Shown here in pieces: positions 23,595-33,070 of a stretch of DNA of 33,330 nt. The notes beneath the pieces were generated by a model. It did no database searches and was not told the DNA's origin. It saw only the letters and a list, made by a program, of their open reading frames with translations. The DNA is taken from contig URXE01000022.1 in NCBI GenBank assembly GCA_900551815.1, positions 1 to 33,330 on the forward strand, read 5' to 3'. Within the stretch, counting starts at the first letter, position 1. Each line of letters starts with the position of its first letter. The position numbers were made by a program, and so were the translations under genes. Origin of the DNA: an uncultured Collinsella sp. GTDB taxonomy: Bacteria; Actinomycetota; Coriobacteriia; Coriobacteriales; Coriobacteriaceae.

Positions 23595-25547
23595 ATGGCC
23601 ACCGCCGACCCCAAGAAGAAAAAGAAGAAGCGCAAGAAAAAAGAGTCACTCGAGCATAAGCGCAACCGCATCCTGGTAGCGCTGGGCATTTTTGCCGTGG
23701 TGTACGCCCTCGATGAGCTCGGCACCCTCACCGCTGCATTCGGCACCCCGGGTAACGTCTACGCCAGCTTCGTGCTGTTCCTGGTGCCGTTCCTAATTGC
23801 CGGCTACGACGTACTCCAGAAGGCATTCAATAACATCCGCCGCGGCAAGGCGTTCGACGAGAGCTTCCTCATGGCGGTCGCGACCATCGGCGCGTTTGCC
23901 ATGGTGCTCTTCCCCGACACCGACCCGCACATGGCCGAAGGTGCCGCTGTCATGCTGTTCTATCAGGTCGGTGAGCTGTTCCAGGCATACGCCGTGGGCA
24001 AGAGCCGCAAGTCGATCAGTGCCATGATGGACATCGTGCCCGACTACGCTAACGTCGAGCAGCCCGACGGCACACTCGAGCAGGTCTTCCCCGATGACAT
24101 CGCCGTCGGCACCGTGATCGTGGTCAAGCCCGGTGAGCGCGTGCCCATCGACGGCGTCATCGTCGAGGGCGAGACGCAACTCGACACCGCCGCGCTCACG
24201 GGCGAGTCAGTCCCCCGCCCCGCCAAGTCCGGCGACGATATCATCAGCGGCTGCATCAACATGACGGGGCTCATCCACGTGCGCACCACCAAGCCATTTG
24301 GCGAGTCCACTGTCGCGCGCGTCCTGGAGCTCGTAGAAAACGCCAGCGAAAAGAAGGCGCGTACCGAGAACTTCATCACGCGCTTTGCCCGCGTCTACAC
24401 GCCCGCCGTCACCGGCGCGGCCGCGGTGCTCGCGCTCGGCGGCGGCCTAATCACCGGCGCCTGGTCCGACTGGATCCTGCGCGGCCTGACTTTCCTGGTC
24501 GTCAGCTGCCCGTGCGCGTTGGTGATCAGCGTCCCGCTCAGCTTCTTTGGCGGCATCGGCGGCGCGTCCAAGCTGGGCGTTCTCATCAAGGGTTCTAACT
24601 ACCTCGAGACGCTCGCCGACGTGGACACCGTCGTCTTTGACAAGACGGGCACCCTCACCAACGGCACGTTCTCGGTGGTCGCGGTACACCCCGAGGCCGG
24701 CTATACCGAGCAGTCGTTGCTCGAAGTCGCAGCCCTTGCTGAGTCGTTCTCCGATCACCCCATCGCGCAGTCCGTACGTGTCGCCTACCAGGGCGAGGTC
24801 GACCCCAAGCGCGTTAGCAACTCCGCCAACGACGCGGGCCACGGCGTGACGGCAACCATCGACGGCAAGCACGTCGTCGTTGGCAACGCAAAGATGCTCG
24901 CCGCGGCCGGAGTCGAAGCGCCCGATTGCGAGGTCGTCGGAACGATTCTTCATGTGCTCGTTGACGGCGTGTACGCCGGCCACATCGTGATTGCAGACAC
25001 CGTTAAGGCCGATGCCGAGCAGACGATCCGCGACCTGCACGCCGCCGGCGTCAAGCGCACCGTTATGCTCACGGGCGACCGCGAGGAAGTGGCTGCTGCG
25101 GTGGCCAAGCGGCTCGGCCTCGATGAGTTCCATGCGCAACTGCTGCCGGGCGACAAGGTCGAGCGTGTTGAAGCGCTGCTCGCGGCCGAAAGCGGCAAGG
25201 GCAAGCTCGCCTTTGTCGGCGACGGCATCAACGATGCGCCAGTGCTTACGCGCGCCGATGTGGGCATTGCCATGGGCGCCATGGGCTCCGACGCTGCGAT
25301 TGAGGCGGCGGATGTCGTGCTGATGGATGACAAGCCGTCCAACATTTCCCGCGCGATCCGCGTGGCGCGCAAGACCATGTCGATTGTCTGGCAGAATATC
25401 ATCTTCGCGCTGGGTATTAAGCTGCTGATTTTGGTGCTTGCGGCGCTCGGCATCGCCAACATGTGGCTTGCGGTCTTTGGCGACGTAGGCGTGGCAATCA
25501 TCGCCATCCTGAACGCCATGCGCGCGATGGGGGTCAAGAACCTGTAG
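23595..25547 (+). CDS. P1B-type Zn/Cd/Pb-exporting ATPase, no HMA domain
   Basis: A 650-residue metal-pumping ATPase of the inner membrane. It shows TGES at 202-205 (actuator domain), the metal-site helix SCPCALV (CPC 305-307), phosphorylation site DKTGTLT (D349), the SDHPIAQ motif of the nucleotide domain and GDGINDAP. The CPC plus late lysine-rich helix (NIIFALGIKLLILVLA) suits the Zn/Cd/Pb subgroup rather than copper. The N-terminus has a lysine-rich patch (PKKKKKKRKKKE) where an HMA domain would usually be; that domain is encoded by the gene at 23276. I chose ATG 23595 with GGGAGG upstream; an upstream extension to 23526 would read across the operator. Confidence 0.92.
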   Translation: MATADPKKKKKKRKKKESLEHKRNRILVALGIFAVVYALDELGTLTAAFGTPGNVYASFVLFLVPFLIAGYDVLQKAFNNIRRGKAFDESFLMAVATIGAFAMVLFPDTDPHMAEGAAVMLFYQVGELFQAYAVGKSRKSISAMMDIVPDYANVEQPDGTLEQVFPDDIAVGTVIVVKPGERVPIDGVIVEGETQLDTAALTGESVPRPAKSGDDIISGCINMTGLIHVRTTKPFGESTVARVLELVENASEKKARTENFITRFARVYTPAVTGAAAVLALGGGLITGAWSDWILRGLTFLVVSCPCALVISVPLSFFGGIGGASKLGVLIKGSNYLETLADVDTVVFDKTGTLTNGTFSVVAVHPEAGYTEQSLLEVAALAESFSDHPIAQSVRVAYQGEVDPKRVSNSANDAGHGVTATIDGKHVVVGNAKMLAAAGVEAPDCEVVGTILHVLVDGVYAGHIVIADTVKADAEQTIRDLHAAGVKRTVMLTGDREEVAAAVAKRLGLDEFHAQLLPGDKVERVEALLAAESGKGKLAFVGDGINDAPVLTRADVGIAMGAMGSDAAIEAADVVLMDDKPSNISRAIRVARKTMSIVWQNIIFALGIKLLILVLAALGIANMWLAVFGDVGVAIIAILNAMRAMGVKNL

Positions 25548-25563
25548 CGTTCGTGAGCTGTCC

Positions 25564-25690
25564 GGCCGGGGCCGGGCTTGGTTTTGAAAACGTCCTCGCG
25601 CATGAGGCCCGTCTTTCCCGCTCCTGCGGAGCAACGGAAAGGCGGGCCTCGCGCTGCGGAATGTTTTCAAAACCAAGCCCGGCCCCGGCC
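25564..25690. repeat. 127-bp hairpin with 28-bp perfect arms
   Basis: Bases 25564-25591 (GGCCGGGGCCGGGCTTGG...) and 25663-25690 are exact inverse copies. Inside them, GAGGCCCGTCTTTCC and GGAAAGGCGGGCCTC form a further imperfect stem, so nearly the whole stretch folds on itself. It directly follows the ATPase gene. It may be a terminator-like or REP/MITE-type element. Confidence 0.85.
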
Positions 25691-25965
25691 TGCGGTGACG
25701 TAGCTTGCAGTTCTTGGGCATCGCTTGCTGGCGGGGTTCCTTGTCTGAGTTGGACTTAGTTGGTGGGGTTACTGGTCCCGGTCGCTGTCCCGCGCCTTTG
25801 GCGCGGGAGGCGCGCCTCTTTGGGAACGAAGAGATAGCTCAGCTGTGATGGCGTCGCGCACCGAATGCTCCACTTTGGACTGCGTCGGACTCGTTGTTGT
25901 TCGAATCCCCTATCCCCCTTTCGCTGGTTCGCGCTTTGCGCGAACTCCGCGCTACTGAGGACCCG
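25691..25965. other. Intergenic region with a terminator-like hairpin
   Basis: TCCCGCGCC (25788-25796) and GGCGCGGGA (25800-25808) are perfect arms around TTT. The rest (25809-25965) contains AGATAGCTCAGCTG and GTTCGAATCCC, which recall tRNA arms, but no cloverleaf can be built. No gene was found. Confidence 0.5.
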
Positions 25966-26355
25966 TTAGGATTCCGGTGTTGGATCCGTCGTCTCGCCCC
26001 GTCCCAGCATCGATCTCAGCTTCTCAAAGCTCTCCTCACTCAGGCAATGCTCCATGTGGCAGCCCTCTTGCGAGGCAACCTCGGACGATACACCTGCGTC
26101 CTCTAGCAGCCCCACAAAAAAGCAATGGCGCTCCCACATTTGACGGGCAACTTCAAGACCGCGTTCCGTCAGATGCACATCGCGTTTGCCCATCTCCACG
26201 TAGCCGCTGTTCTCCAGCGTCGCCATGGCTTTAGAGACGCTCGCCTTGGTTACGCCCAGGTATTCGGCAACGTCAATCGATCGAACGACGCCCTGGCGCT
26301 CCGAGAGCACATAAATAGATTCGAGATAGTCTTCTCCAGATTCACGTAGGGCCAT
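25966..26355 (-). CDS. DtxR/MntR-family metal-dependent regulator
   Basis: A 129-residue winged-helix regulator: ESGEDYLESIYVLSERQGVV at 5-24, recognition helix GVTKASVSKAMATLENSGYV, then a dimer and metal domain with EEGCH-type residues GCHMEHCLSEE (about 98-108). C-x2-E-H is the primary metal site of the family, as in DtxR and MntR. There is no C-terminal SH3-like domain, so it resembles the short MntR class. It presumably controls manganese or iron genes, possibly the exporter at 18656. Imperfect dyads around 26382-26412 (TTAGCC...GGCTTA) upstream of its start may be an autoregulatory site. Confidence 0.85.
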   Translation of the reverse strand: MALRESGEDYLESIYVLSERQGVVRSIDVAEYLGVTKASVSKAMATLENSGYVEMGKRDVHLTERGLEVARQMWERHCFFVGLLEDAGVSSEVASQEGCHMEHCLSEESFEKLRSMLGRGETTDPTPES

Positions 26356-26567
26356 GGGCCGCCTTTCGCGATGATTGTTAGTTAGCCTTTGGATACTTTC
26401 CTTGGCTTACTTTACCGCAAAAGTTGCCCATGTCTTACTACGTTGTTTAAAAAGTTAACCGTGTTTCACAAAATGTGCGGGGCAAGCAGAGCGACACGGC
26501 ACGCAACGTACAAGGAATGTCCCCAACTGTCGGCAGAAAAGAAACGTCCCTAAGTGCCAAGCCGCAG

Positions 26568-27338
26568 CTATAGCAGGTCAAAGTGCTTGGCGGCGTTGTA
26601 AATTCCGTCGTCGTCCACGGCAGTCGTCACGTAGGTCGCCGCGGCTTTCACCGTGTCCTGTGCGTTGCCCATGGCCACACTTGTGCCCACGGCGGAAAAC
26701 ATCGACAGGTCGTTCTCGCCGTCGCCAAAGGCGATCGCCTCGCTCGCATCGATGCCCAGGCGATCCAGCGTCGCCGCCACGCCCAGGTTCTTACCGCCGT
26801 TGGCCGGAATAATATCGCAGAACAGATCACACCAGCGAGTAGTGAGCGAATGCGACACCGCATCGGTCACGATATGCTCGTCGGCCGGGTCCACAAAGGC
26901 GCAGAACTGGTAAACCGGCGCATCGAAGGCATGCTCAAACGGCTCCTCGTGGTAGACGATTCCCGCGTTGCTGCCGGCCGTCACCACGCGCTCGGACAGG
27001 CGGTTCACAAACGAGTTCTCGCCCTGCATGCACAGCGAGTCGTAGCGCCCCTGCGCCACCTGGTCCACAATCACCGCAACGTCGTCCGGATCAATCGGAC
27101 AGCTGCGGTAAACCCCCTCGCCATCAAAGCAGTGCTGGCCCGAAAGCGTAATGTACGCATCCCAGCCCAGGTCGAACAGCCAGTCCGGCATCTGGTAGGT
27201 CGGGCGACCCGTGGCGATCACGCACGCAATCCCCTGCTCGTGAAAGCTGTCGAGCACCTGCTGCGCCGACGCCGGAATCCGGTGGGTCTTAAAGCTCAGC
27301 AGCGTGCCATCGATATCGAAAAACGCGGCCTTGATCAT
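26568..27338 (-). CDS. Cof-type HAD-superfamily phosphatase
   Basis: A 256-residue hydrolase with the catalytic FFDIDGTLL (D8 and D10), VIATGRPTY (motif II), a C2-type cap in the middle and motif III/IV NGGKNLGVAATLDRLGID then AFGDGENDLSMF. Cof-type enzymes act on small phosphorylated metabolites such as sugar phosphates or PLP. It ends in DLL with no additions. It lies six bases downstream of the ABC-F gene and is likely co-transcribed with it. Confidence 0.92.
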   Translation of the reverse strand: MIKAAFFDIDGTLLSFKTHRIPASAQQVLDSFHEQGIACVIATGRPTYQMPDWLFDLGWDAYITLSGQHCFDGEGVYRSCPIDPDDVAVIVDQVAQGRYDSLCMQGENSFVNRLSERVVTAGSNAGIVYHEEPFEHAFDAPVYQFCAFVDPADEHIVTDAVSHSLTTRWCDLFCDIIPANGGKNLGVAATLDRLGIDASEAIAFGDGENDLSMFSAVGTSVAMGNAQDTVKAAATYVTTAVDDDGIYNAAKHFDLL

Positions 27339-27344
27339 CCTCGC

Positions 27345-29204
27345 CTACTCCTCACCCTCGAGCTTCTCGCTCGCCTCGAGCCACGCCATCTCCAGCTCGT
27401 CCATGGCGGCGTGGGCCTCGTCGATCTTTGCCTGCTGCTCGCCCAGCGCCGTGTAGTTGGTGGGATCGACCTGGGCCATCGCGGCCTCGGCCTCCTCCAC
27501 GCGAGCGCGCTGCGTCTCCATCTTACGCTCGAGCGAGCTCACCTCGCGGCGGAGCTTCTGGCGCTCGGCGTTGGAAAGGCCGTTGGGCTGCCCGCTCGTC
27601 TTGGGCTTTTCGGCCGCAACCGCTGCGGCGCCGGTGTCGAACGTGCCGGTCTTGGCGCTCGGCGCGCCCACGGGCTCGCCCTCGGCGGTGGCGTTGCACA
27701 GGCGCAGGTACTGGTCGACGCCGCCGGGCATATGCGTCAGATGGCCATCGAGCAGTGCCCACTGCTGGTCGGTCACGCGCTCCATCAAAAAGCGGTCGTG
27801 CGTCACCAGGATCAGCGTGCCCGGCCAGCCGTCGAGCAGGTCCTCGACAATCGCCAGCATGTCGGTATCCAGATCGTTGCCGGGCTCGTCCAGGATGAGC
27901 AAGTTGGGCTCGTCCAGGATCGTCAGCAGCAGCGACAGGCGACGGCGCTGGCCGCCCGAAAGGTCGCCGATGCGGCTCCAGAGCTGCTGCGTCGTAAAGC
28001 CCAGGCGCTCGCAAAGCTTCTCGGGCGAAGTCTCCTTGCCGTCGATGACGTAGTACTTCTTATAGTTGCTGAGCACCTCGCGGATCGTGTCGCCCATAAA
28101 GGGCTCGAGCTCCTCGAGCTGCTGCGATAGCACGCCAAAGCGCACCGTCTGGCCGATCTTCACGCGGCCGCGCAGGGGCGCAATCTTGCCCTGGATCACG
28201 TCGAGCAGCGTGGACTTGCCGGCACCGTTCTCGCCCAAAAGGCCATAGCGGTCGCCCGCGCCGATAAGCCAGGTCACATCGGAGAGCACCTGCTTGGGTG
28301 CGCCATCGGTATCCGCATAGCCGGCATCCACGTCGATCACGTCGATGACCTGCTTGCCTAGACGGCTCACAGCGAGGCGCTTGAGCTCCAGCTCGTCGCG
28401 CACGGGCGGTACGTCGGCGATGAGCTCGCGGGCGGCATCCACGCGAAACTTGGGCTTGGTGGAGCGCGCCTGGGCACCGCGGCTCAGCCACGCGAGTTCC
28501 TTGCGCGCCATGTTGCGGCGGCGCTCCTCGGTGACGGCGGCCATGCGGTCGCGCTCCACGCGCTGCAAGATGTATGCCGAGTAGCCGCCCTCGAAGGGAT
28601 CGACCTGGCCGTCGTGGACCTCCCACATGCTGGTGCAGACCTCGTCCAAGAACCAGCGATCGTGCGTAACCACGAGCATGGCGCCCTGGCCGCGCTGCCA
28701 GCGGGCCTTTAAGTGACGCGCGAGCCAGTTGATGGTGCGCATGTCCAGGTGGTTGGTGGGCTCGTCGAGCATGAGCACGTCGTAGTCACCGATCAGCAGG
28801 CGCGCGAGGTCCACGCGACGGCGCTGGCCACCCGAAAGCTCGCCCACCGTTCCCTCCCAGGGCACATCGCTAATGAGGCCGGCAAGGATCTGGCGTGTAC
28901 GCGGACTCGACGCCCACTCATACTCGGGCGTGTCGCCCACAACGGCATGATGCACGGTATCGGTGTCGACAAGCTGGTCCTTTTGGCCGAGCAGGCCGAT
29001 CGTGGTGCCGCGGCGATGAGTCACGCGGCCGTCGTCGGGCTCCAGCGTGCCGGCGAGCACGCTCAGCAGCGTCGACTTGCCGTCGCCGTTTTTGCCGACA
29101 ATGCCAATGCGGTCGCCCTCGCCCACGCCGAGCGTCACGCTATCGAAAATATGCTTGGTGGGAAACTCTAGGCTGACGGAATCGCATCCCAAAAGAATCG
29201 CCAT
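27345..29204 (-). CDS. ABC-F family ATPase, Uup-like
   Basis: A 619-residue soluble protein with two ABC domains and no membrane segments. Domain 1 has GKNGDGKST at 37-45, LSGGQ at 124-128 and LMLDEPTNHLD; domain 2 has GENGAGKST, LSGGQRRRLSLL and LILDEPGNDLD. The final ~70 residues (LRREVSSLERKMETQRARVE onward) form the coiled coil seen in Uup. ABC-F proteins act on ribosomes; Uup is also tied to precise transposon excision and branched-DNA tolerance. ATG 29204 with AAGGAG seven bases upstream gives the standard family start; a longer upstream frame is not supported. Confidence 0.9.
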   Translation of the reverse strand: MAILLGCDSVSLEFPTKHIFDSVTLGVGEGDRIGIVGKNGDGKSTLLSVLAGTLEPDDGRVTHRRGTTIGLLGQKDQLVDTDTVHHAVVGDTPEYEWASSPRTRQILAGLISDVPWEGTVGELSGGQRRRVDLARLLIGDYDVLMLDEPTNHLDMRTINWLARHLKARWQRGQGAMLVVTHDRWFLDEVCTSMWEVHDGQVDPFEGGYSAYILQRVERDRMAAVTEERRRNMARKELAWLSRGAQARSTKPKFRVDAARELIADVPPVRDELELKRLAVSRLGKQVIDVIDVDAGYADTDGAPKQVLSDVTWLIGAGDRYGLLGENGAGKSTLLDVIQGKIAPLRGRVKIGQTVRFGVLSQQLEELEPFMGDTIREVLSNYKKYYVIDGKETSPEKLCERLGFTTQQLWSRIGDLSGGQRRRLSLLLTILDEPNLLILDEPGNDLDTDMLAIVEDLLDGWPGTLILVTHDRFLMERVTDQQWALLDGHLTHMPGGVDQYLRLCNATAEGEPVGAPSAKTGTFDTGAAAVAAEKPKTSGQPNGLSNAERQKLRREVSSLERKMETQRARVEEAEAAMAQVDPTNYTALGEQQAKIDEAHAAMDELEMAWLEASEKLEGEE

Positions 29205-29264
29205 GTGCCCTGCTCCTTCGTAGAAATTCAACGTTGTCCATGATAGCAGCGAGCCCCACCCCAA

Positions 29265-29299
29265 ACCACCACGAAGGTGCCTGTCCCCTTTGTGGTGGT
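29265..29299. repeat. Dispersed palindrome, copy 2
   Basis: ACCACCACGAAGG (29265-29277) and CCTTTGTGGTGGT (29287-29299) around TGCCTGTCC. Read on the minus strand it matches copy 1 at 16581 except for one base. It sits between pstB and the ABC-F gene. Confidence 0.85.
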
Positions 29300-29316
29300 C
29301 GGTCTGGCAGCGACAC

Positions 29317-29353
29317 AAAAAGGCGGGCCATCTCCCGCAAGAGATAACCCGCC
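29317..29353 (-). terminator. Intrinsic terminator of the pst operon
   Basis: On the minus strand GGCGGG-type arms (29353-29348 and 29327-29322), extended by ATCTC/GAGAT inside, form a stem followed by TTTTTGTG. It lies 57 bases after the pstB stop codon. Confidence 0.85.
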
Positions 29354-29409
29354 CCTCCAATCAGTCCCGTGGCGACCGTGGCCGCCGCGGGCCTCAAGCA
29401 TGTCCCGGA

Positions 29410-30278
<869 letters not shown>

Positions 30279-30282
<4 letters not shown>

Positions 30283-31205
30283 TCGGCCGTCATCTTCCTT
30301 GCCAGTTGCTTGCCCACGATACGGGCAACTATGTTAAACAGCAGCACGCAGGTCATCAGCAGTGCAGCGGTGCCCCAAACGATCTGCTGGGCCTCGGGGC
30401 TGCCCTCGCCGTAAATCTTGTAGATGTGCACGGCGAGCGACTCACCGGGGCGGAACACGTTCCAAGCGCAGGTGGGGCTCGACAGGTTAAAGCTCAAGAA
30501 GTTCAAACGCACCGGCGAGCTCATGCCCGAGGTAAAGAGCAGTGCCGCGGCCTCGCCAAACACGCGGCCGGCCGAAAGCACGATGCCGGTCACGATGGCA
30601 GGCATGGCCTCGGGGATCAGGATGTGCAGCGTGGCCTCCCAGCGGGTAAGGCCCATGGCCAGGCACGCATCGCACTGGGCCTGCGGCACGTCCTCGAGCG
30701 CCTGCTGGATCACGCGCACCAGGATGGGAATGTTGAACATGGTGAGCGCGACGGCGCCGGAGATGATGGAGTACTTCCAGCCCAGCTGCACCGAGAACAC
30801 CAGGAAACCGAACATGCCGACAACGATGGAAGGCAGCGAGGACAGCGTCTCGATGGCGGTGGAAGCGATGTCGCGGATGGGACCGTCCGGCGCGTACTCA
30901 ACCAAAAAGACCGCGCCGCCCAGGCTGATGGGCACCGAGATGATCAGGATGATCAGCAGCAGATAGAACGAGTCGAACAGCTGGTAGAGTACGCCGCCCT
31001 GAGTTCCGTTGGCGCGCGACGGCTGCGTGAGAAAACCCGGCTGGAACAGCGTCGAGATGCCCTCGAACAGGATATAGGCCACCATGGAGACGACGATGAG
31101 CATGACGATGGCGATGATTGCCGTCAGCACGCCCGTGGCGATGCGATCCTGCTTTTGGACGCGCCCGAGTCTCGCCTCGTCGATATGGATGCGCGTGCTA
31201 GCCAC
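30279..31205 (-). CDS. pstA: Phosphate ABC transporter permease
   Basis: The 308-residue PstA permease has about six transmembrane helices and the loop that contacts PstB, MGLTRWEATLHILIPEAMPAIVTG (about 183-206; EAA motif). It overlaps pstC by eight bases and pstB by four. FLTQPSRANGTQGGVLYQLF, typical of PstA, follows the first helix. Confidence 0.95.
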
Positions 31206-32106
31206 GAGCCTTCGCCCCCTTGCGGCCGATAATGTGGATGATCAGGATGAAGATGAGGCTCATACCCATCAGCAGCAGACCGAGCGCCCACAGAACATCG
31301 TCCTGGGCCGAACCCTCGGCATAGACCGCCATGGACGTGGTGAGCGTGGTGGTGATGGTCGAGGCCGGCGACAGCAGCGACGTCGGCATGGCCTCAATAC
31401 CGCCGATGACCATGCGCACGGCGAGCGTCTCGCCAAAGGCGCGCGTCATGCCAAGGATGACCGCAGTCATGAGCGACGGCATGGCGGACTTGAGCACCAC
31501 GTGCCAGATGGTCTGCCAGCGGGTGTAGCCCAGCGCGAGCGAGCCCTGACGGTAGCCGTCGGGCACGGCGCGCAGGCCATCGACCGAAAGGGTGGTCATC
31601 GTCGGCAGGATCATGACAGCCAGCACGATGGCGCCGGGCAGGATGCCCAGACCCGTGCTCACGTGGAAAACGGACTTCATAAGTCCGACGACCACGTGAA
31701 AGCCAATCAGTCCAAAGACGACCGAGGGAATGCCGGTCAAAAGCTCAATAAGCGGCTGAAAGACCTTGGAACCAAATTTGGGTTGGATCTCGACCGCAAA
31801 GATGGCGGAGCCGATGGCGATGGGCAGCGCGATGAGCGTGGAGAGCACCATGACCGCAAACGAGGTGACGATCAGGGGCAGGGCGCCGGTATAGGGCAGA
31901 CCGTTTTCGGCTGTGTTGGCCAGGTCCCACTTGGTGCCGGTGAAGAACTCGACGACCGAGACGCCGTCCTTGACAAAAGCCGAGAGGCCCTTTTGGGCGA
32001 CCATGAAGATAAGCGCGGCAACGACAAGCGTCACGAGCGCTACGCACGCGCCCGTGACGCCCAGGCCCACGTTCTCAAGGTCGCGCTTTGGCAGCTGTTT
32101 TGCCAT
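31198..32106 (-). CDS. pstC: Phosphate ABC transporter permease
   Basis: The 302-residue PstC permease pairs with PstA. It shows DGVSVVEFFTGTKWDLANTA after the first helix, GIPSVVFGLIGFHVVVGL, the EAA loop ALGYTRWQTIWHVVLKSAMP and AFGETLAVRMVIGG. It begins 25 bases after pstS and is part of the same operon. Confidence 0.95.
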   Translation of the reverse strand: MAKQLPKRDLENVGLGVTGACVALVTLVVAALIFMVAQKGLSAFVKDGVSVVEFFTGTKWDLANTAENGLPYTGALPLIVTSFAVMVLSTLIALPIAIGSAIFAVEIQPKFGSKVFQPLIELLTGIPSVVFGLIGFHVVVGLMKSVFHVSTGLGILPGAIVLAVMILPTMTTLSVDGLRAVPDGYRQGSLALGYTRWQTIWHVVLKSAMPSLMTAVILGMTRAFGETLAVRMVIGGIEAMPTSLLSPASTITTTLTTSMAVYAEGSAQDDVLWALGLLLMGMSLIFILIIHIIGRKGAKARG

Positions 32107-32131
32107 TGCAAACCTTTCCGGGGGCGATTAC

Positions 32132-33070
32132 TTATTTAGCAGAGACCTTGCCGCTGGCGTCCTTGACGACCTTCATGGCAGAGACGGGGATAAAGCCCTG
32201 CTCCTCGACGAGCTTGCCCTGGACGTCGTCGGAAAGCATGAACTCCAGGAAGGCCGTGGTGGCCTCGTCGGCGTCCTTGGAGCAGTACATGTGCTCGGTA
32301 GCCCAGATCTTGAAGGAGTCGTCGGTGACGTTTGCGCTCTTGGGCTCGACGCCCTCGACCTTGATGGCGTTGAACTTGGAGTCATCGAAGTGCGAGAAGT
32401 CGAGGTAGGAGATGGCGTTATCGGTGCTGCCCATCTGAGTCTGGACGTCGCCGGACTTGTCGAGCTCGGCGTCGCCCTTAAAGTCGACTGCCTCGTCGCC
32501 AAAGACGGCAGCCTCGAAGGTGGCGCGGGTACCGGAACCGGCCTTGCGGTTGAGAACGACGATCTTGGCGTCGTCGCCGCCGACCTCCTTCCAGTTGGTG
32601 ATCTGGCCGGAGAAGATGCCCTTGAGCTGCTCGAGGGACAGGTCGTCGACCTTCACGTTCTTAGAGACGACGGGGCCCATGCCCACGACGGCGACCTCGT
32701 GGTCGACGAGGTTCTTGACCTGGTCGGCCTCGAGCTTGGTCTCGGCGAAGACGTCGGAGTTACCGATGGTGACGGTGCCGGCGGCAACAGCGGTCAGACC
32801 TTTGCCCGAACCGTTGCCCGAGCCGGAGACGGAGACGTCGGGGTTGGCATCCATGAACTTCTCGGCAGCGGCCTCGACGAGAGCCTGGAACGAGGAGGCA
32901 CCGTCGTAGGTCACCTCGCCGGAGACGGACTCGGCAGCAGCGGCGCTACCCTTGTCGGCGGCGTCGGATGCGCCTGCGCCGCCGCAGCCAACGAGACCGA
33001 GACCGACGATGCTGGCAAGACCACCAGCAAGGCCGAGGAACTGACGACGAGAATAAGCCTGATCGAGCAT
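32132..33070 (-). CDS. pstS: Phosphate-binding lipoprotein, Tat-type signal
   Basis: PstS captures phosphate outside the membrane. The 312-residue precursor opens with SRRQFLGLAGGLASIVGLGL then VGC, combining a twin-arginine motif with a lipobox; cleavage before the cysteine would leave a lipid-anchored protein. Phosphate-binding parts are YDGASSFQALVEAAAEKF, SGNGSGKGLTAVAAGTVTIG and KAGSGTRATFE. I chose ATG 33070, with AAAGGA seven bases upstream, because it places the signal at the N-terminus; an ATG seven codons upstream lacks a ribosome site. It is the first gene of pstSCAB; phoU and a two-component system are not in the window. Confidence 0.95.
   Translation of the reverse strand: MLDQAYSRRQFLGLAGGLASIVGLGLVGCGGAGASDAADKGSAAAAESVSGEVTYDGASSFQALVEAAAEKFMDANPDVSVSGSGNGSGKGLTAVAAGTVTIGNSDVFAETKLEADQVKNLVDHEVAVVGMGPVVSKNVKVDDLSLEQLKGIFSGQITNWKEVGGDDAKIVVLNRKAGSGTRATFEAAVFGDEAVDFKGDAELDKSGDVQTQMGSTDNAISYLDFSHFDDSKFNAIKVEGVEPKSANVTDDSFKIWATEHMYCSKDADEATTAFLEFMLSDDVQGKLVEEQGFIPVSAMKVVKDASGKVSAK

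Noticed and set aside
24447..25721. 424-codon open frame opposite the P1B ATPase
   Set aside because: Antisense to an ATPase with all motifs intact and it would run through the 28-bp inverted repeat.
25830..25925. tRNA-like pieces (AGATAGCTCAGCTG and GTTCGAATCCC)
   Set aside because: The T-stem bases before TTCGAAT do not pair with those after it, and no acceptor stem or anticodon arm can be formed; at most a decayed relic.
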